From NCBI RefSeq assembly GCF_008932435.1, contig NZ_WBWE01000002.1:62001-126000 (forward strand): 64,000 bases of DNA. The letters are read 5' to 3'. Each line of letters opens with the position of its first letter. The first letter of the stretch is position 1. Origin of the DNA: Brucella pseudintermedia. Lineage in GTDB: Bacteria > Pseudomonadota > Alphaproteobacteria > Rhizobiales > Rhizobiaceae. Made by a program: the position numbers and the translations under genes. This document shows, piece by piece, positions 8,775 to 16,760 of the stretch. Under the pieces are notes generated by a model. The model worked only from the letters and a program-made list of their open reading frames with translations, ran no database searches and was not told where the DNA came from.

Positions 8775-8875
8775 AGCATTTCCAACAAAAGTGCGAAGCG
8801 GTTTCGCGTTGGATAATGCGATAAAACAAAAGGTTAGAGCGGCTCCGGCGCCTCGGTTTTAACCGGAACCGCTCC
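8775..8875. repeat. Intergenic palindromic repeat of Brucellaceae type
   Basis: Two imperfect palindromes sit side by side between dctM and dctP. The first pairs GCATTTCCAAC (about 8777) with GTTGGATAATGC (about 8809-8820) around a GCGAAGCGG core. The second pairs GAGCGGCTCCGG with CCGGAACCGCTC (about 8837-8874), with one mismatch. I recognise the wording (AGAGCATTTCCAACAAAAG, then GTTGGATAATGCGATAAAAC) as a family of short repeats scattered between genes in Ochrobactrum and relatives; this is recall, not a search. In RNA it would form two stem-loops and could separate expression of the permeases from the binding protein. Confidence 0.65.
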
Positions 8876-8907
8876 AGGTTCAACACCAACTCTGGGAGGA
8901 GAGTTCA

Positions 8908-9912
8908 ATGAAGAAACTGATTATGCTGGCAACAACCGCCCTCATGGCGGGTGCGCTAACGGCACCGGCATTTGCCGAATTTCAGGAGCGCAACATCCGC
9001 GTGTCCAATGGCATCAACGAGGATCATCCAGTCGGGAACGGCATCAAGGCAATGAATGAGTGCCTTGCTGAAAAGTCCGGCGGCAAGATGAAGATAACCG
9101 CGTTCTGGGGTGGAGCTTTGGGAGGCGATTTGCAGGCAACGCAGGCGCTGCGTTCCGGTGTGCAGGAAGGCGTGGTAACCTCGTCGTCACCACTCGTCGG
9201 AATAGTTCCAGCGCTTGGCGTTTTCGACCTGCCATTTCTCTTCGCAAACGATGAAGAGGCAGATGCCGTCGTCGACGGCCCCTTCGGCAAAATGATGGAT
9301 GAAAAGCTCGCGGCCGTAGGTCTCGTCAATCTTGCTTATTGGGAAAACGGCTTCCGCAACCTTTCAAACTCAAAACATCCGGTCAACAAATGGGAAGATT
9401 TCAGCGGCATGAAAGTCCGCGTGATGCAGAACAACATCTTCCTCGACACGTTCCAGAATTTTGGGGCCAATGCCACGCCAATGGCTTTCGGTGAAATCTT
9501 CTCGGCGCTGGAAACCAAGGCCATCGACGCGCAGGAAAATCCTTACGTTACCATCGATACTTCGAAATTCTACGAAGTGCAGAAATACGTGACAGAAACC
9601 AAGCATGCATATACGCCGTTTCTATTCCTGTATTCCAAACCGATCTTCGACACATACGCACCGGAAGAACAAGCCGCCCTGCGCGAATGCGCCGTCGTTG
9701 GTCGAGACGTAGAGCGCAAGGTCATTCGTGAACTGAACCAAAAATCATTGGAAAAGATCAAGGAAGCGGGTCTGGAAGTAAACACGCTTTCGCCGGAAGA
9801 ACACGCTCGCATGCTCGAAAAATCCCAGCCGATCTATGCCAAGTACAAGTCTCAGATCGGCGAGGACGTCATCGATGCCGTACAAAAGCAGCTGAGTGAA
9901 ATTCGCAAGTAA
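8908..9912 (+). CDS. TRAP transporter substrate-binding protein (DctP-like)
   Basis: A 334-residue periplasmic protein with a Sec signal peptide (MKKLIMLATTALMAGAL, cleavage after AFA near residue 23). The DctP body follows: GMKVRVMQNN near residue 165 carries the conserved arginine that binds the substrate carboxylate, and ENPYVTI near 212 is a second family mark. A strong GGGAGGAG precedes the ATG. It delivers a carboxylic acid ligand to the DctQM permease encoded upstream. The binding protein is last in the operon, after the repeat element, and is closed by a clear terminator. Confidence 0.93.
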   Translation: MKKLIMLATTALMAGALTAPAFAEFQERNIRVSNGINEDHPVGNGIKAMNECLAEKSGGKMKITAFWGGALGGDLQATQALRSGVQEGVVTSSSPLVGIVPALGVFDLPFLFANDEEADAVVDGPFGKMMDEKLAAVGLVNLAYWENGFRNLSNSKHPVNKWEDFSGMKVRVMQNNIFLDTFQNFGANATPMAFGEIFSALETKAIDAQENPYVTIDTSKFYEVQKYVTETKHAYTPFLFLYSKPIFDTYAPEEQAALRECAVVGRDVERKVIRELNQKSLEKIKEAGLEVNTLSPEEHARMLEKSQPIYAKYKSQIGEDVIDAVQKQLSEIRK

Positions 9913-9931
9913 GAACAATTTAGACGCTGAG

Positions 9932-9965
9932 ACAGGCCGCGCGCATCACGCGGCCTGTTTCGTTT
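9932..9965 (+). terminator. Rho-independent terminator of the TRAP operon
   Basis: ACAGGCCGCG (9932-9941) pairs perfectly with CGCGGCCTGT (9949-9958) around a seven-base loop and is followed by TTCGTTTC. It lies 20 bases after the dctP stop and just before the convergent isomerase pseudogene ends, so it can end the plus-strand operon. Confidence 0.85.
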
Positions 9966-9968
9966 CGC

Positions 9969-10888
9969 TCATGCGGCATCCCGCCGGCGGTTGACGCGTT
10001 CGGCCAGCTTGCGAGCACGCGCAAGGCTATCGGCTTGCTCGGTGCTGAAACGATCTTCGCCGATTTCCATGATCAGGAATGTGTCGGGCAAGAAGGTTAG
10101 CTCATCGAAAATTTCTTCCCAAGGAATATCCCCCCAACCGATCGGCAGATGCAGATCACCAATGCCGAGTGCAGTTGCCTCGGCAGGATGATAGAATTTG
10201 GTCATCGTGTAAGGACGGCCAAAACTGTCATGCACATGCAGATGCCCGGTTACAGGAGCCATGTCACGAATCTGCGGACGCCAGTCGATTCCCAGACGGC
10301 TGCACTCAATATAAGCATGGCTGAAATCGATCAGTCCGCAAACGGAAGGATGATTGACCGCAGCTACTGTTTCGGCAACCTTAGCCGGTGTCTGGCGATA
10401 CTCGGCATCGCTCATTGCGAAGATGTTTCCAGCGCGATGCGAACGCCGTAAGACTTTGCCACCTCCGCCATTTCGGCGAGCGCATCTCTCTCCATGCTGT
10501 CGAGGTCGGGAATGCGAGAAAGCGCAGGCATTGCAGCGTGGCCGGAGTGATGAACAAGTACTTCCGCTCCGACACGGTTGCAAAGTTCCAGCATCGCCCG
10601 CACCACGGTCTTTTGATATGCGAGATGTTCGCGATCCATGAAATTGGAAACAATCTGTCCATGGACGCTGTAACGGGTGTCAAACTGTCTGGTAATATTG
10701 ACGAGGCGATCCACGCGCTGCGGAATGAGACGGCCGCCCGAGATTATTTCCTCGCCGTAAAGCGACAATTCCACAGCGTCCGAACCAAGTTCGACGATAT
10801 TGCGAATTGCGCCTTCAAGCGTGCTGAAATTGCCGTCACCCGTTGGGGTGCAAAAGCCAATCGCTGATATTATGTGGTCAGAGGTCAT
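9969..10888 (-). pseudogene. Sugar phosphate isomerase/epimerase (xylose-isomerase-like TIM barrel), frameshifted
   Basis: Two overlapping frames together give one complete protein of about 306 residues. The N-terminal half starts at ATG 10888 (AGGA about eight bases upstream) and reads to SYGVRIALE. The other frame then continues NIFAMSDAEYRQ to the C-terminus. One A appears to be missing from a run at 10426-10428 (CTGGAAACATC where CTGGAAAACATC restores the frame). Metal and active-site elements are split across the break: E in RIALEN, D and H in GLIDFSHAYI, H in GHLHVHDSFG, E in LIMEIGE. The family includes hydroxypyruvate and 2-oxo-tetronate isomerases, which would suit the DenD-like pathway. 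It may be a real mutation or a sequencing error in a homopolymer. Confidence 0.85.
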
Positions 10889-10998
10889 GATGCTGGTCCT
10901 GTCAGACATGAAAAATGCGCGAACGGGTTCTTCGGTATCGCGCATCTCCTCTGGCACGGGGCTATTTCAGGCATATGACTATAAGAAACGATTTCTCG

Positions 10999-11598
10999 TC
11001 AATTGAGAGGAATCGCGTTTCCGTCTTTGCCCGCCTGATAAGTGCCGGATAATTCGTCATACTTCGAAATAATCGCCTCGAGCCTATCGCGGAGGCGCAA
11101 ACGATCTGCGTCCGGCAAGGATTCAACCATTTTCGGGATCGAATGGCTATGCCAGAAAGCGTTGTCGCGGTTGTATCCACCCGGTTCCAGGGTGAAAACT
11201 TCCTTGAGAATCTTCAAATCATGCGGGATTGAGAAAGCATCCCGTGAATCTTCATGACTAAAAAGGTAATAAAAATTATCGAAACCGCTCCAAGTAATAG
11301 CCGATAAGCACATGGAGCATGGTTCGTGGGTGGACAGAAACACCATGTCTTTCGTATCAGGACGTCCACTCTCCGGCATTTCATAGAAGCGCTTCAATGT
11401 GTGCACTTCGCCGTGCCAGAGCGGGTTTTCTGTCTCGTTGTTGGTTTCAGCAAGAACAAGAGACAAATCTGACTTGCGCAACAGCGCCGCGCCGAAAACC
11501 TTGTTTCCTTCCGCAACACCTCGCTCAGTCAGCGGAATGATATCCTGCTCGATAACGTCGATAAGCTTTTCAAGCAGTTCCAGTTCATTCGCCTGCAC
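10999..11598 (-). CDS. Nucleoside/nucleobase deaminase, cytidine-deaminase-like fold
   Basis: A 199-residue protein with the zinc deaminase motifs: HGE near residue 64 (zinc histidine and proton-shuttling glutamate) and HEPCSMCLSA near 92-101 (two zinc cysteines). It starts at GTG 11598 with GGGAGGA seven bases upstream. The family hydrolytically removes an amino group from guanine, cytosine, adenosine or related bases. The gene directly follows the purine-type permease gene on the same strand, 63 bases away, so uptake and deamination of a base are probably coupled. The C-terminal 90 residues extend beyond the minimal deaminase core. The substrate is uncertain; guanine or another purine is favoured by context only. 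Confidence 0.85.
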   Translation of the reverse strand: MQANELELLEKLIDVIEQDIIPLTERGVAEGNKVFGAALLRKSDLSLVLAETNNETENPLWHGEVHTLKRFYEMPESGRPDTKDMVFLSTHEPCSMCLSAITWSGFDNFYYLFSHEDSRDAFSIPHDLKILKEVFTLEPGGYNRDNAFWHSHSIPKMVESLPDADRLRLRDRLEAIISKYDELSGTYQAGKDGNAIPLN

Positions 11599-11628
11599 AG
11601 TTGGTTCCTCCCGGTATTGCTGTAGAAC

Positions 11629-11655
11629 GGCGCCGGACCGGTTCGGCCCGGCGCC
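11629..11655 (-). promoter_or_regulatory. Intercistronic hairpin between permease and deaminase genes
   Basis: GGCGCCGG and CCGGCGCC pair perfectly across an eleven-base loop in the 63-base gap between the two minus-strand genes. No T-run follows in the direction of transcription, so it is more likely an RNA-stabilising or partial-attenuating stem than a full terminator. Confidence 0.5.
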
Positions 11656-11661
11656 TTGTTG

Positions 11662-12954
11662 TTACTCCGCAAAGAAGGCGAAGCGGATGACGAAAAGCGC
11701 GGCGACCAGCCAGGTAGCCAGATGCACGTCACGTGCCTTGCCCGTGAAGGCTTTGAGGATTACATAGCTGATGAAACCGAAGGCCAGACCGTTGGCAATC
11801 GAATAGGTGAACGGGATAGCCAAAGCTGTCAGGGCAGCTGGTGCAGCCTCCGTCACGTCCTGCCATTCGATCTCGGTCAGTTCACGCATCATCAGGCAAG
11901 CGACGTAGATCAGAGCCGGTGCAGTGGCATAAGCCGGAACCGAACCAGCGAGCGGCGAAATGAACAAGGCCGCAAGAAACAGAAGTGCTACAACCAGTGC
12001 GGTCAGTCCTGTACGACCGCCCGCCTGAACACCGGATGCGCTTTCCACATAGGCCGTCGTAGACGAAGTACCAAGAAGCGAACCACCAAGGATTGCCGTG
12101 CTGTCGGCAAACAGGGCGCGTCCGAGACGGTTTGGTTTGCCCGGTTCAATTAGACCGCCGCGCTTTGCGACGCCGATCAGCGTACCTGTGGCGTCGAATA
12201 CTTCGACCAGCACAAAAACGAGAATGACATGCAGAATGCCCGTATGCAGAGCGCCCATCACATCGAGCTGAAGGAAGGTCGGAGCAAGACTTGGCGGCGC
12301 TGAGAAAACACCGCCGAACTGGCTGATGCCAAGAGCGATAGATGCCACCGTGACAAGGAGAATACCGATGAGGATCGCACCGCGAACCTTAAGGGCGTCC
12401 AGCACAGCGATTATGAAGAAGCCCGCGATCGCCAAAAGCGGTCCTGCCTTCGTCAAATCGCCGAGGCTGACCAAAGTTGCCTGATTACCGACAACGACGC
12501 CCGCAGTTTTCAGACCGATTAAGGCCAGGAACATACCGATACCGGCCGCAATCGCGCTTCGCAGCGAATGTGGAATACCTTCCACCAGCCAGCGACGCAC
12601 GCCTGTAACGGTCAGGATCAGGAAGATGATACCCGAAATGAAGACCGCACCGAGGGCCTGCTGCCAGGAAAAACCCATCGCCCCAACAACAGTGAAGGCA
12701 AAGAAGGCATTGAGCCCCATACCCGGCGCCATGCCGATAGGCCAGTTTGCAACGAGCGCCATGATGATAGAGCCGAGCGCTGCCGCAAGACAGGTGGCAA
12801 CGAAAACAGCGTTTCGATCCATACCTGTGGTGGACAGAATATCCGGATTTACGAAGATGATGTAAGACATCGTCAGGAAGGTCGTCACGCCGGCAATAAT
12901 TTCCGTTCTCGCCGTAGTGCCGTGTTCCTGCAATTTGAACAGCTTTTCGAGCAT
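11662..12954 (-). CDS. NCS2-family purine permease (AzgA/GhxP-like)
   Basis: A 430-residue membrane protein with about 12-14 hydrophobic segments. The AzgA subgroup marks are clear: ARTEIIAGVTTFLTMSYI at the N-terminus, APGMGLNAFFAFT near residue 75, EVFDATGTL near 250 and GTSSTTAYVESASG near 298. This subgroup imports adenine, guanine or hypoxanthine with protons. The ATG at 12954 has GGAGGG four bases upstream. It is followed by the deaminase gene in the same direction. I looked for a purine riboswitch in the leader (12955-13200) and did not see one. Confidence 0.92.
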   Translation of the reverse strand: MLEKLFKLQEHGTTARTEIIAGVTTFLTMSYIIFVNPDILSTTGMDRNAVFVATCLAAALGSIIMALVANWPIGMAPGMGLNAFFAFTVVGAMGFSWQQALGAVFISGIIFLILTVTGVRRWLVEGIPHSLRSAIAAGIGMFLALIGLKTAGVVVGNQATLVSLGDLTKAGPLLAIAGFFIIAVLDALKVRGAILIGILLVTVASIALGISQFGGVFSAPPSLAPTFLQLDVMGALHTGILHVILVFVLVEVFDATGTLIGVAKRGGLIEPGKPNRLGRALFADSTAILGGSLLGTSSTTAYVESASGVQAGGRTGLTALVVALLFLAALFISPLAGSVPAYATAPALIYVACLMMRELTEIEWQDVTEAAPAALTALAIPFTYSIANGLAFGFISYVILKAFTGKARDVHLATWLVAALFVIRFAFFAE

Positions 12955-13275
12955 CGTCCCTCCAAGGCAAAGCGCCCGTCAATTCAGCGCCTCAACTCGC
13001 GTCAAATCACGACGCGCAACGTTTTGCGCCTCGCAATTATATCGAGCCGAAGCAACCTATGCGATTGCCATAATGTTGCTGCCGCTGCAGATTTGCAGGC
13101 GGACATGTTCCCCATACACCCATCGCGGACAAAAGCACAGTTCTGCCGCGTGAATGCCCGTTTGTTGACATGATTTAGTGTGGACCGAGATTTCGCCGCG
13201 CGCCAGTCACTCATTTGCGGGAAATATTTGAAACAGATTCAAAAAAGACAATTCGTGAATGCCGCTCCAAAAATT

Positions 13276-13773
13276 CTAACTGACTGTTTGATATGTGTTT
13301 TGCAGAAGCAAAGCCGTTCCGTACATGCCGAGAGCAAAGAATGTATGCGCGATAAGATTGAACAGCCGCACGTTGCGCGCATTTGGCAATTTGGACGCCG
13401 CCCAACCGATTCCCAGACCCGGCTGCAACAGAAACCATCCAGCTGATACGGTCAGTATACCGAAAATCCAAACCGGGAAAAATACTGGTTCAGCGAACCA
13501 TTCCGCACCGCCATAAATGGCAAAGATCACGCCATAAAGAACGCCAACTGCGTAATGCCCGATCCAGCCGAGCGCTACTTCGTGCTTATAAGGTGCCGAA
13601 CTGGAAATATCATCGTGAAAAATTCGTCCGCGCCGAAGATGCCAAAACCAACGGCCTACAAGTCCCCAGTTCGGAGGTGCCTGCCCGGGTATTGCAGCAA
13701 GCAAAAGCGCCCACAAATCCATTACTATGGTCGCACCGACCCCGATCAGAATTCCGCGCCAGACAATGTCCAT
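13276..13773 (-). CDS. DUF2938 family membrane protein
   Basis: A 165-residue protein with four hydrophobic segments (about residues 5-30, 70-90, 95-118, 138-160). It shows the DUF2938 pattern: an early GATIVMDLWALLL, then PNWGLVGRW, then HEVALGWIGHYAVG. The histidines in the third part are conserved in the family, whose function is unknown. It stands alone between the purine permease and a long gap, with its own start at 13773. No neighbouring gene suggests a role. Confidence 0.8.
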   Translation of the reverse strand: MDIVWRGILIGVGATIVMDLWALLLAAIPGQAPPNWGLVGRWFWHLRRGRIFHDDISSSAPYKHEVALGWIGHYAVGVLYGVIFAIYGGAEWFAEPVFFPVWIFGILTVSAGWFLLQPGLGIGWAASKLPNARNVRLFNLIAHTFFALGMYGTALLLQNTYQTVS

Positions 13774-13930
13774 TTTGAGTCTTCCTCTGCATCATCGGGC
13801 GGCAAGATAAGCCTGAGACCACCCAATGATGCAAGAGGAAGATCTGCGTACACTCCTGCATTCCAAATTATTACTGGCAATAGTTTGGTATAACAACATG
13901 GGTCGGCAATAGAAAATTGATATGAAATAG

Positions 13931-13991
13931 GAGCGATGAAGATTGTCTGTTCAACCGCAGCTACAACGGAAAGACCGCATCTTCATCGCTC
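13931..13991. repeat. Perfect 13-base inverted repeat with 35-base loop
   Basis: GAGCGATGAAGAT (13931-13943) is the exact reverse complement of ATCTTCATCGCTC (13979-13991). The interior contains CCG...CGG complementary bits. A C-run follows the right arm. It may be the stem of a structured RNA, or the ends of a small decayed element; neither flank codes for protein. Confidence 0.7.
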
Positions 13992-14203
13992 GCCCCCCCG
14001 CAAGTAAAAGTTGATCGAAAATTGAGGTACACGCAATTGCAATCTGTCCCAAAATGGCACGGATTATGTCTCATTAGAGAGAGCTAACAGAAGAATAGAC
14101 CAAAGAGAAATTCAAGCGGATCGAGCACGCCGTCATGCATTATACGAAACTCATCCAAAACTCTTCAGATTAAGGAAATAATAAATAAGCAATAATTAAA
14201 ACA

Positions 14204-14232
14204 AAAGCGCCGGGACTGGAGACCGACGCTTT
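14204..14232 (-). terminator. Bidirectional-type terminator after the DUF1127 gene
   Basis: AAAGCGCCGG (14204-14213) pairs with CCGACGCTTT (14223-14232) with one G-U type mismatch and a nine-base loop. Read on the minus strand the stem is followed by TTGTTTTAATTATT, so it can end DUF1127 transcription; on the plus strand it is followed by GTTATTTTATC. Confidence 0.7.
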
Positions 14233-14290
14233 GTTATTTTATCAGATTTTCAATTACGGGGCGATCTTTCGGGAGACACGCCATAAATTA

Positions 14291-14428
14291 TTACTTACCG
14301 AAAACTGCGCTTTGGATCTGCGAACGCGAAACACCGATATCGGCAAGAAGATGGTCGTCCATTGCACCGAGTTCACGGATAGCGCGTCGGCGGGATACGA
14401 ACTGCTGTACTTTCTGACGAATGTTCAT
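14291..14428 (-). CDS. DUF1127 small basic protein
   Basis: A 45-residue protein starting at ATG 14428, with AGGAG eight bases upstream; the open frame extends further but that part has no ribosome site. The DUF1127 core fills the protein: RRRAIRELGAMDDHLLADIG, then VSRSQI. Proteins of this family in alphaproteobacteria are arginine-rich, often 45-50 residues, and have been linked to RNA-level control of metabolism in some species; the role here is unknown. It stands alone and has its own downstream terminator. Confidence 0.88.
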   Translation of the reverse strand: MNIRQKVQQFVSRRRAIRELGAMDDHLLADIGVSRSQIQSAVFGK

Positions 14429-14683
14429 TTGCTTTCTCCTCGTTTGGATGATGGGTAAATAGGCGTTTGCCCAAATTTCCACCACGGATATGATTGCAAA
14501 TGAGGCATGCGTTTTTGCTTGAGCTCAAAACCTTGAAAAGGTCGAATTTACTTCTCCTTCAAGCAATGGCCAGCTTATAGACTTAAAATGCAGAATTTGA
14601 GAAATGTCTTTTGCCAATAGGCTTCTAATCGATTAAGGGAGCGATAGGAACGAACACCTCCCCCGTTTCTTTCGGACATCGTC

Positions 14684-15604
14684 ATGCTTTACGGTATTTT
14701 TCTCGCGTTTGCGTCCTATGCGGCGTTCGCTATCAGTGACGCCTGCGTCAAGTTTCTCGACGGCACGCTGTCACCATATGAGGTCGCGTTTTTCGGCGCT
14801 GTCCTGGGTTTGCTCGCTATTCCCTTTACGAAGAAAGCAGGCGACGTCTGGCTCGATATGTTTCGCGCAGCCAACATTCAGATGTGGCTATTGCGGACCG
14901 TGACAGCTGCCATGGGGACCATAGGCAGCGTTACTGCATTCACACATCTTTCCATGGCAGAAGCTTTCGCGCTTATTTTCCTCCTGCCCGCCTATGTGAC
15001 GATACTATCAGTGGTTTTCCTAAAGGAGCAGGTCGGCTGGAGGCGATGGTCGGCAGTCCTCATTGGCTTTGTCGGCGTCCTGATTGTGCTTCGACCGGGA
15101 TTTCGGGAGCTTTCCATCGGTCATCTGGGCGCACTTGCCGCCGGCATGGGCGGCGCGATGAGCATCATCATCTTCCGCGTCATGGGCAAAGAGGAAAAAC
15201 GCATATCGCTTTATACAAGCGGGCTGATCGGCCCCATTATCATTTGCGGAGCTCTGATGGCTCCATCCTTCGAGGCGCCCAACACCGAGCAGTGGGTTTA
15301 TCTTGCAGGCTATGGCCTCCTTGCTGCACTAGCCAATATCCTGTTGATGCTCGCAGCCCAGCGCGCACCTGCTAGTGCCATCGCTTCCCCGCAGTACAGT
15401 CAGATGATCTGGGCGATCCTTTTCGGATATTTTGTCTTCCACGATCATATAGACATGCCGATGATGATCGGCATTGTTCTCATCACTATTTCCGGACTCT
15501 TCACGTTCATTCGCGAAAGACAACGCGGTGTGGAGGGTCCTCCGGCTGTCGTCACATCTGAGCCAACTCCGGCGCTTGTCGAAGACAAGATCGAACAATC
15601 TTGA
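14684..15604 (+). CDS. DMT-superfamily EamA-type transporter
   Basis: A 306-residue inner-membrane protein with about ten hydrophobic helices arranged as two EamA repeats (about residues 5-135 and 150-285). Typical marks include AISDACVKFLDG near residue 15 and the LKEQVGWRRWSAVLIGFVGV stretch before the second repeat. Members export metabolites or amino acids such as threonine, or take up nucleotides; the cargo cannot be inferred. The C-terminal 25 residues are polar and cytoplasmic. It appears monocistronic. Confidence 0.88.
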   Translation: MLYGIFLAFASYAAFAISDACVKFLDGTLSPYEVAFFGAVLGLLAIPFTKKAGDVWLDMFRAANIQMWLLRTVTAAMGTIGSVTAFTHLSMAEAFALIFLLPAYVTILSVVFLKEQVGWRRWSAVLIGFVGVLIVLRPGFRELSIGHLGALAAGMGGAMSIIIFRVMGKEEKRISLYTSGLIGPIIICGALMAPSFEAPNTEQWVYLAGYGLLAALANILLMLAAQRAPASAIASPQYSQMIWAILFGYFVFHDHIDMPMMIGIVLITISGLFTFIRERQRGVEGPPAVVTSEPTPALVEDKIEQS

Positions 15605-15829
15605 TGGCAAATCTTGACAAGTTCGTGCTTGTCTCCAGCGTTGCCTCCTCCTACCATACAGACCACCCGCACCGGGTCGATGAAACAGCACCTTAGAAAG
15701 CGTGCATAGGACGTCGATCCGTTTTCAATCATATCGAGACGCTCCGAGCATTTTCCGACAAAGATCTGTGTTTGAGGCGGTCTGGCGCGGGCTGAAGCAT
15801 GAGAAGAATATTGTCAAAGGACGAGGAAG

Positions 15830-16684
15830 ATGACCGACAAACGGGCGATGTGGACCTATTACAAGGGCGAATGGCGTGAGGGGGATGTGCGAATTCTCGG
15901 TGCAGCCTCGCAAGCGACCTGGCTTGGTTCGCTGGTATTTGATGGCGCACGCTTGTTTGAAGGTGTTACGCCGGATCTCGATCGTCATTGCGCCCGCGCC
16001 AATGATTCAGCCCGGGCTTTGGGATTGGAGCCTACACTTTCCACCAACGATATCGAAACACTGGCGCGTGAAGGCCTGAAGAAATTCGCACCGGGAACAG
16101 ACGTATATATCCGTCCCATGTACTGGGCAGAAGAGGGTGACGCCAGCACCGTCGCTCCGCTTGCCTCGTCAACCGATTTTGCACTCTGCCTTGAAGCGAT
16201 CCCCATGGTCGAGCCAAAGGGCTTCACCATCACCACCACGTCGTTCCGCCGACCCTATATGGAAGTCATGCCGGTCAATGCCAAAGCTGCGTGCCTCTAT
16301 CCGAACAATGCGCGCATGCTGCGTGAAGCCAAGGCAAAAGGCTTTCACAACGCTTTGGTGACCGACGTGCTTGGCAACGTCGCAGAAACTGCAACCTCGA
16401 ACGTTTTCATGGTCCGCGGCGGCGAGGTGTTCACTCCCGCCGCTAATGGCACGTTCCTCAATGGCATCACTCGCCAGCGCGTCATCAATCTGTTGCGCAA
16501 CGCAGGCATTTCCGTTCATGAAACCGTATTGAAAATTGAAGACTTCCGCCAGGCAGACGAAATCTTCTCCACGGGCAATATGAGCAAGGTTGTTCCGATT
16601 ATCGGTTTCGATGATCGCAAGCTGGAATATGGACCGCTGACCAAACGTGCCCGTGCTCTCTATTGGGAATGGGCCCACGCGTGA
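15830..16684 (+). CDS. ilvE: Branched-chain amino acid aminotransferase (class IV PLP enzyme)
   Basis: A 284-residue fold-type-IV aminotransferase. The PLP lysine lies in the NAKAACLYPNN segment near residue 152, and VAETATSNVFMV near 185-196 is the class IV signature, followed by LNGITRQRVI. This family transfers the amino group between glutamate and branched-chain 2-oxo acids; a few members are D-amino acid transaminases or aminodeoxychorismate lyases. The start has GAGGAAG just upstream. It is followed by a strong terminator, so it is transcribed alone. Confidence 0.85.
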   Translation: MTDKRAMWTYYKGEWREGDVRILGAASQATWLGSLVFDGARLFEGVTPDLDRHCARANDSARALGLEPTLSTNDIETLAREGLKKFAPGTDVYIRPMYWAEEGDASTVAPLASSTDFALCLEAIPMVEPKGFTITTTSFRRPYMEVMPVNAKAACLYPNNARMLREAKAKGFHNALVTDVLGNVAETATSNVFMVRGGEVFTPAANGTFLNGITRQRVINLLRNAGISVHETVLKIEDFRQADEIFSTGNMSKVVPIIGFDDRKLEYGPLTKRARALYWEWAHA

Positions 16685-16694
16685 TATCCAAACA

Positions 16695-16727
16695 AAACAC
16701 CTCCGGTCCAGTGACCGGAGGTGTTTT
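16695..16727 (+). terminator. Strong Rho-independent terminator after the aminotransferase gene
   Basis: AAAACACCTCCGGTC pairs perfectly with GACCGGAGGTGTTTT around a short CAGT-type loop, and the right arm ends in a T-run. It begins about ten bases after the stop codon. Confidence 0.95.
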
Positions 16728-16760
16728 TCACCGCCCTCAAAAATTTGACATCACCAATAT

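Larger units (their letters stand above)
13774..14290. other. Long intergenic region without a recognisable gene
   Basis: 517 bases lie between the DUF2938 start and the DUF1127 stop. I see no convincing reading frame. The left part holds a perfect 13-base inverted repeat (13931-13991); the right part is AT-rich and ends in a hairpin with T-runs on both sides (14204-14232). A small RNA gene is possible, but no promoter can be assigned with confidence. Confidence 0.6.

Noticed and set aside
10388-10867. Plus-strand open frame of 159 codons across the isomerase region
   Set aside because: It lies opposite the isomerase gene, whose two frames carry clear family motifs; the plus-strand product has none.
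12955-13200. Possible purine riboswitch in the leader of the NCS2 permease gene
   Set aside because: I could not find the three-way junction core or the conserved loop bases, and these riboswitches are mainly found in Gram-positive bacteria.
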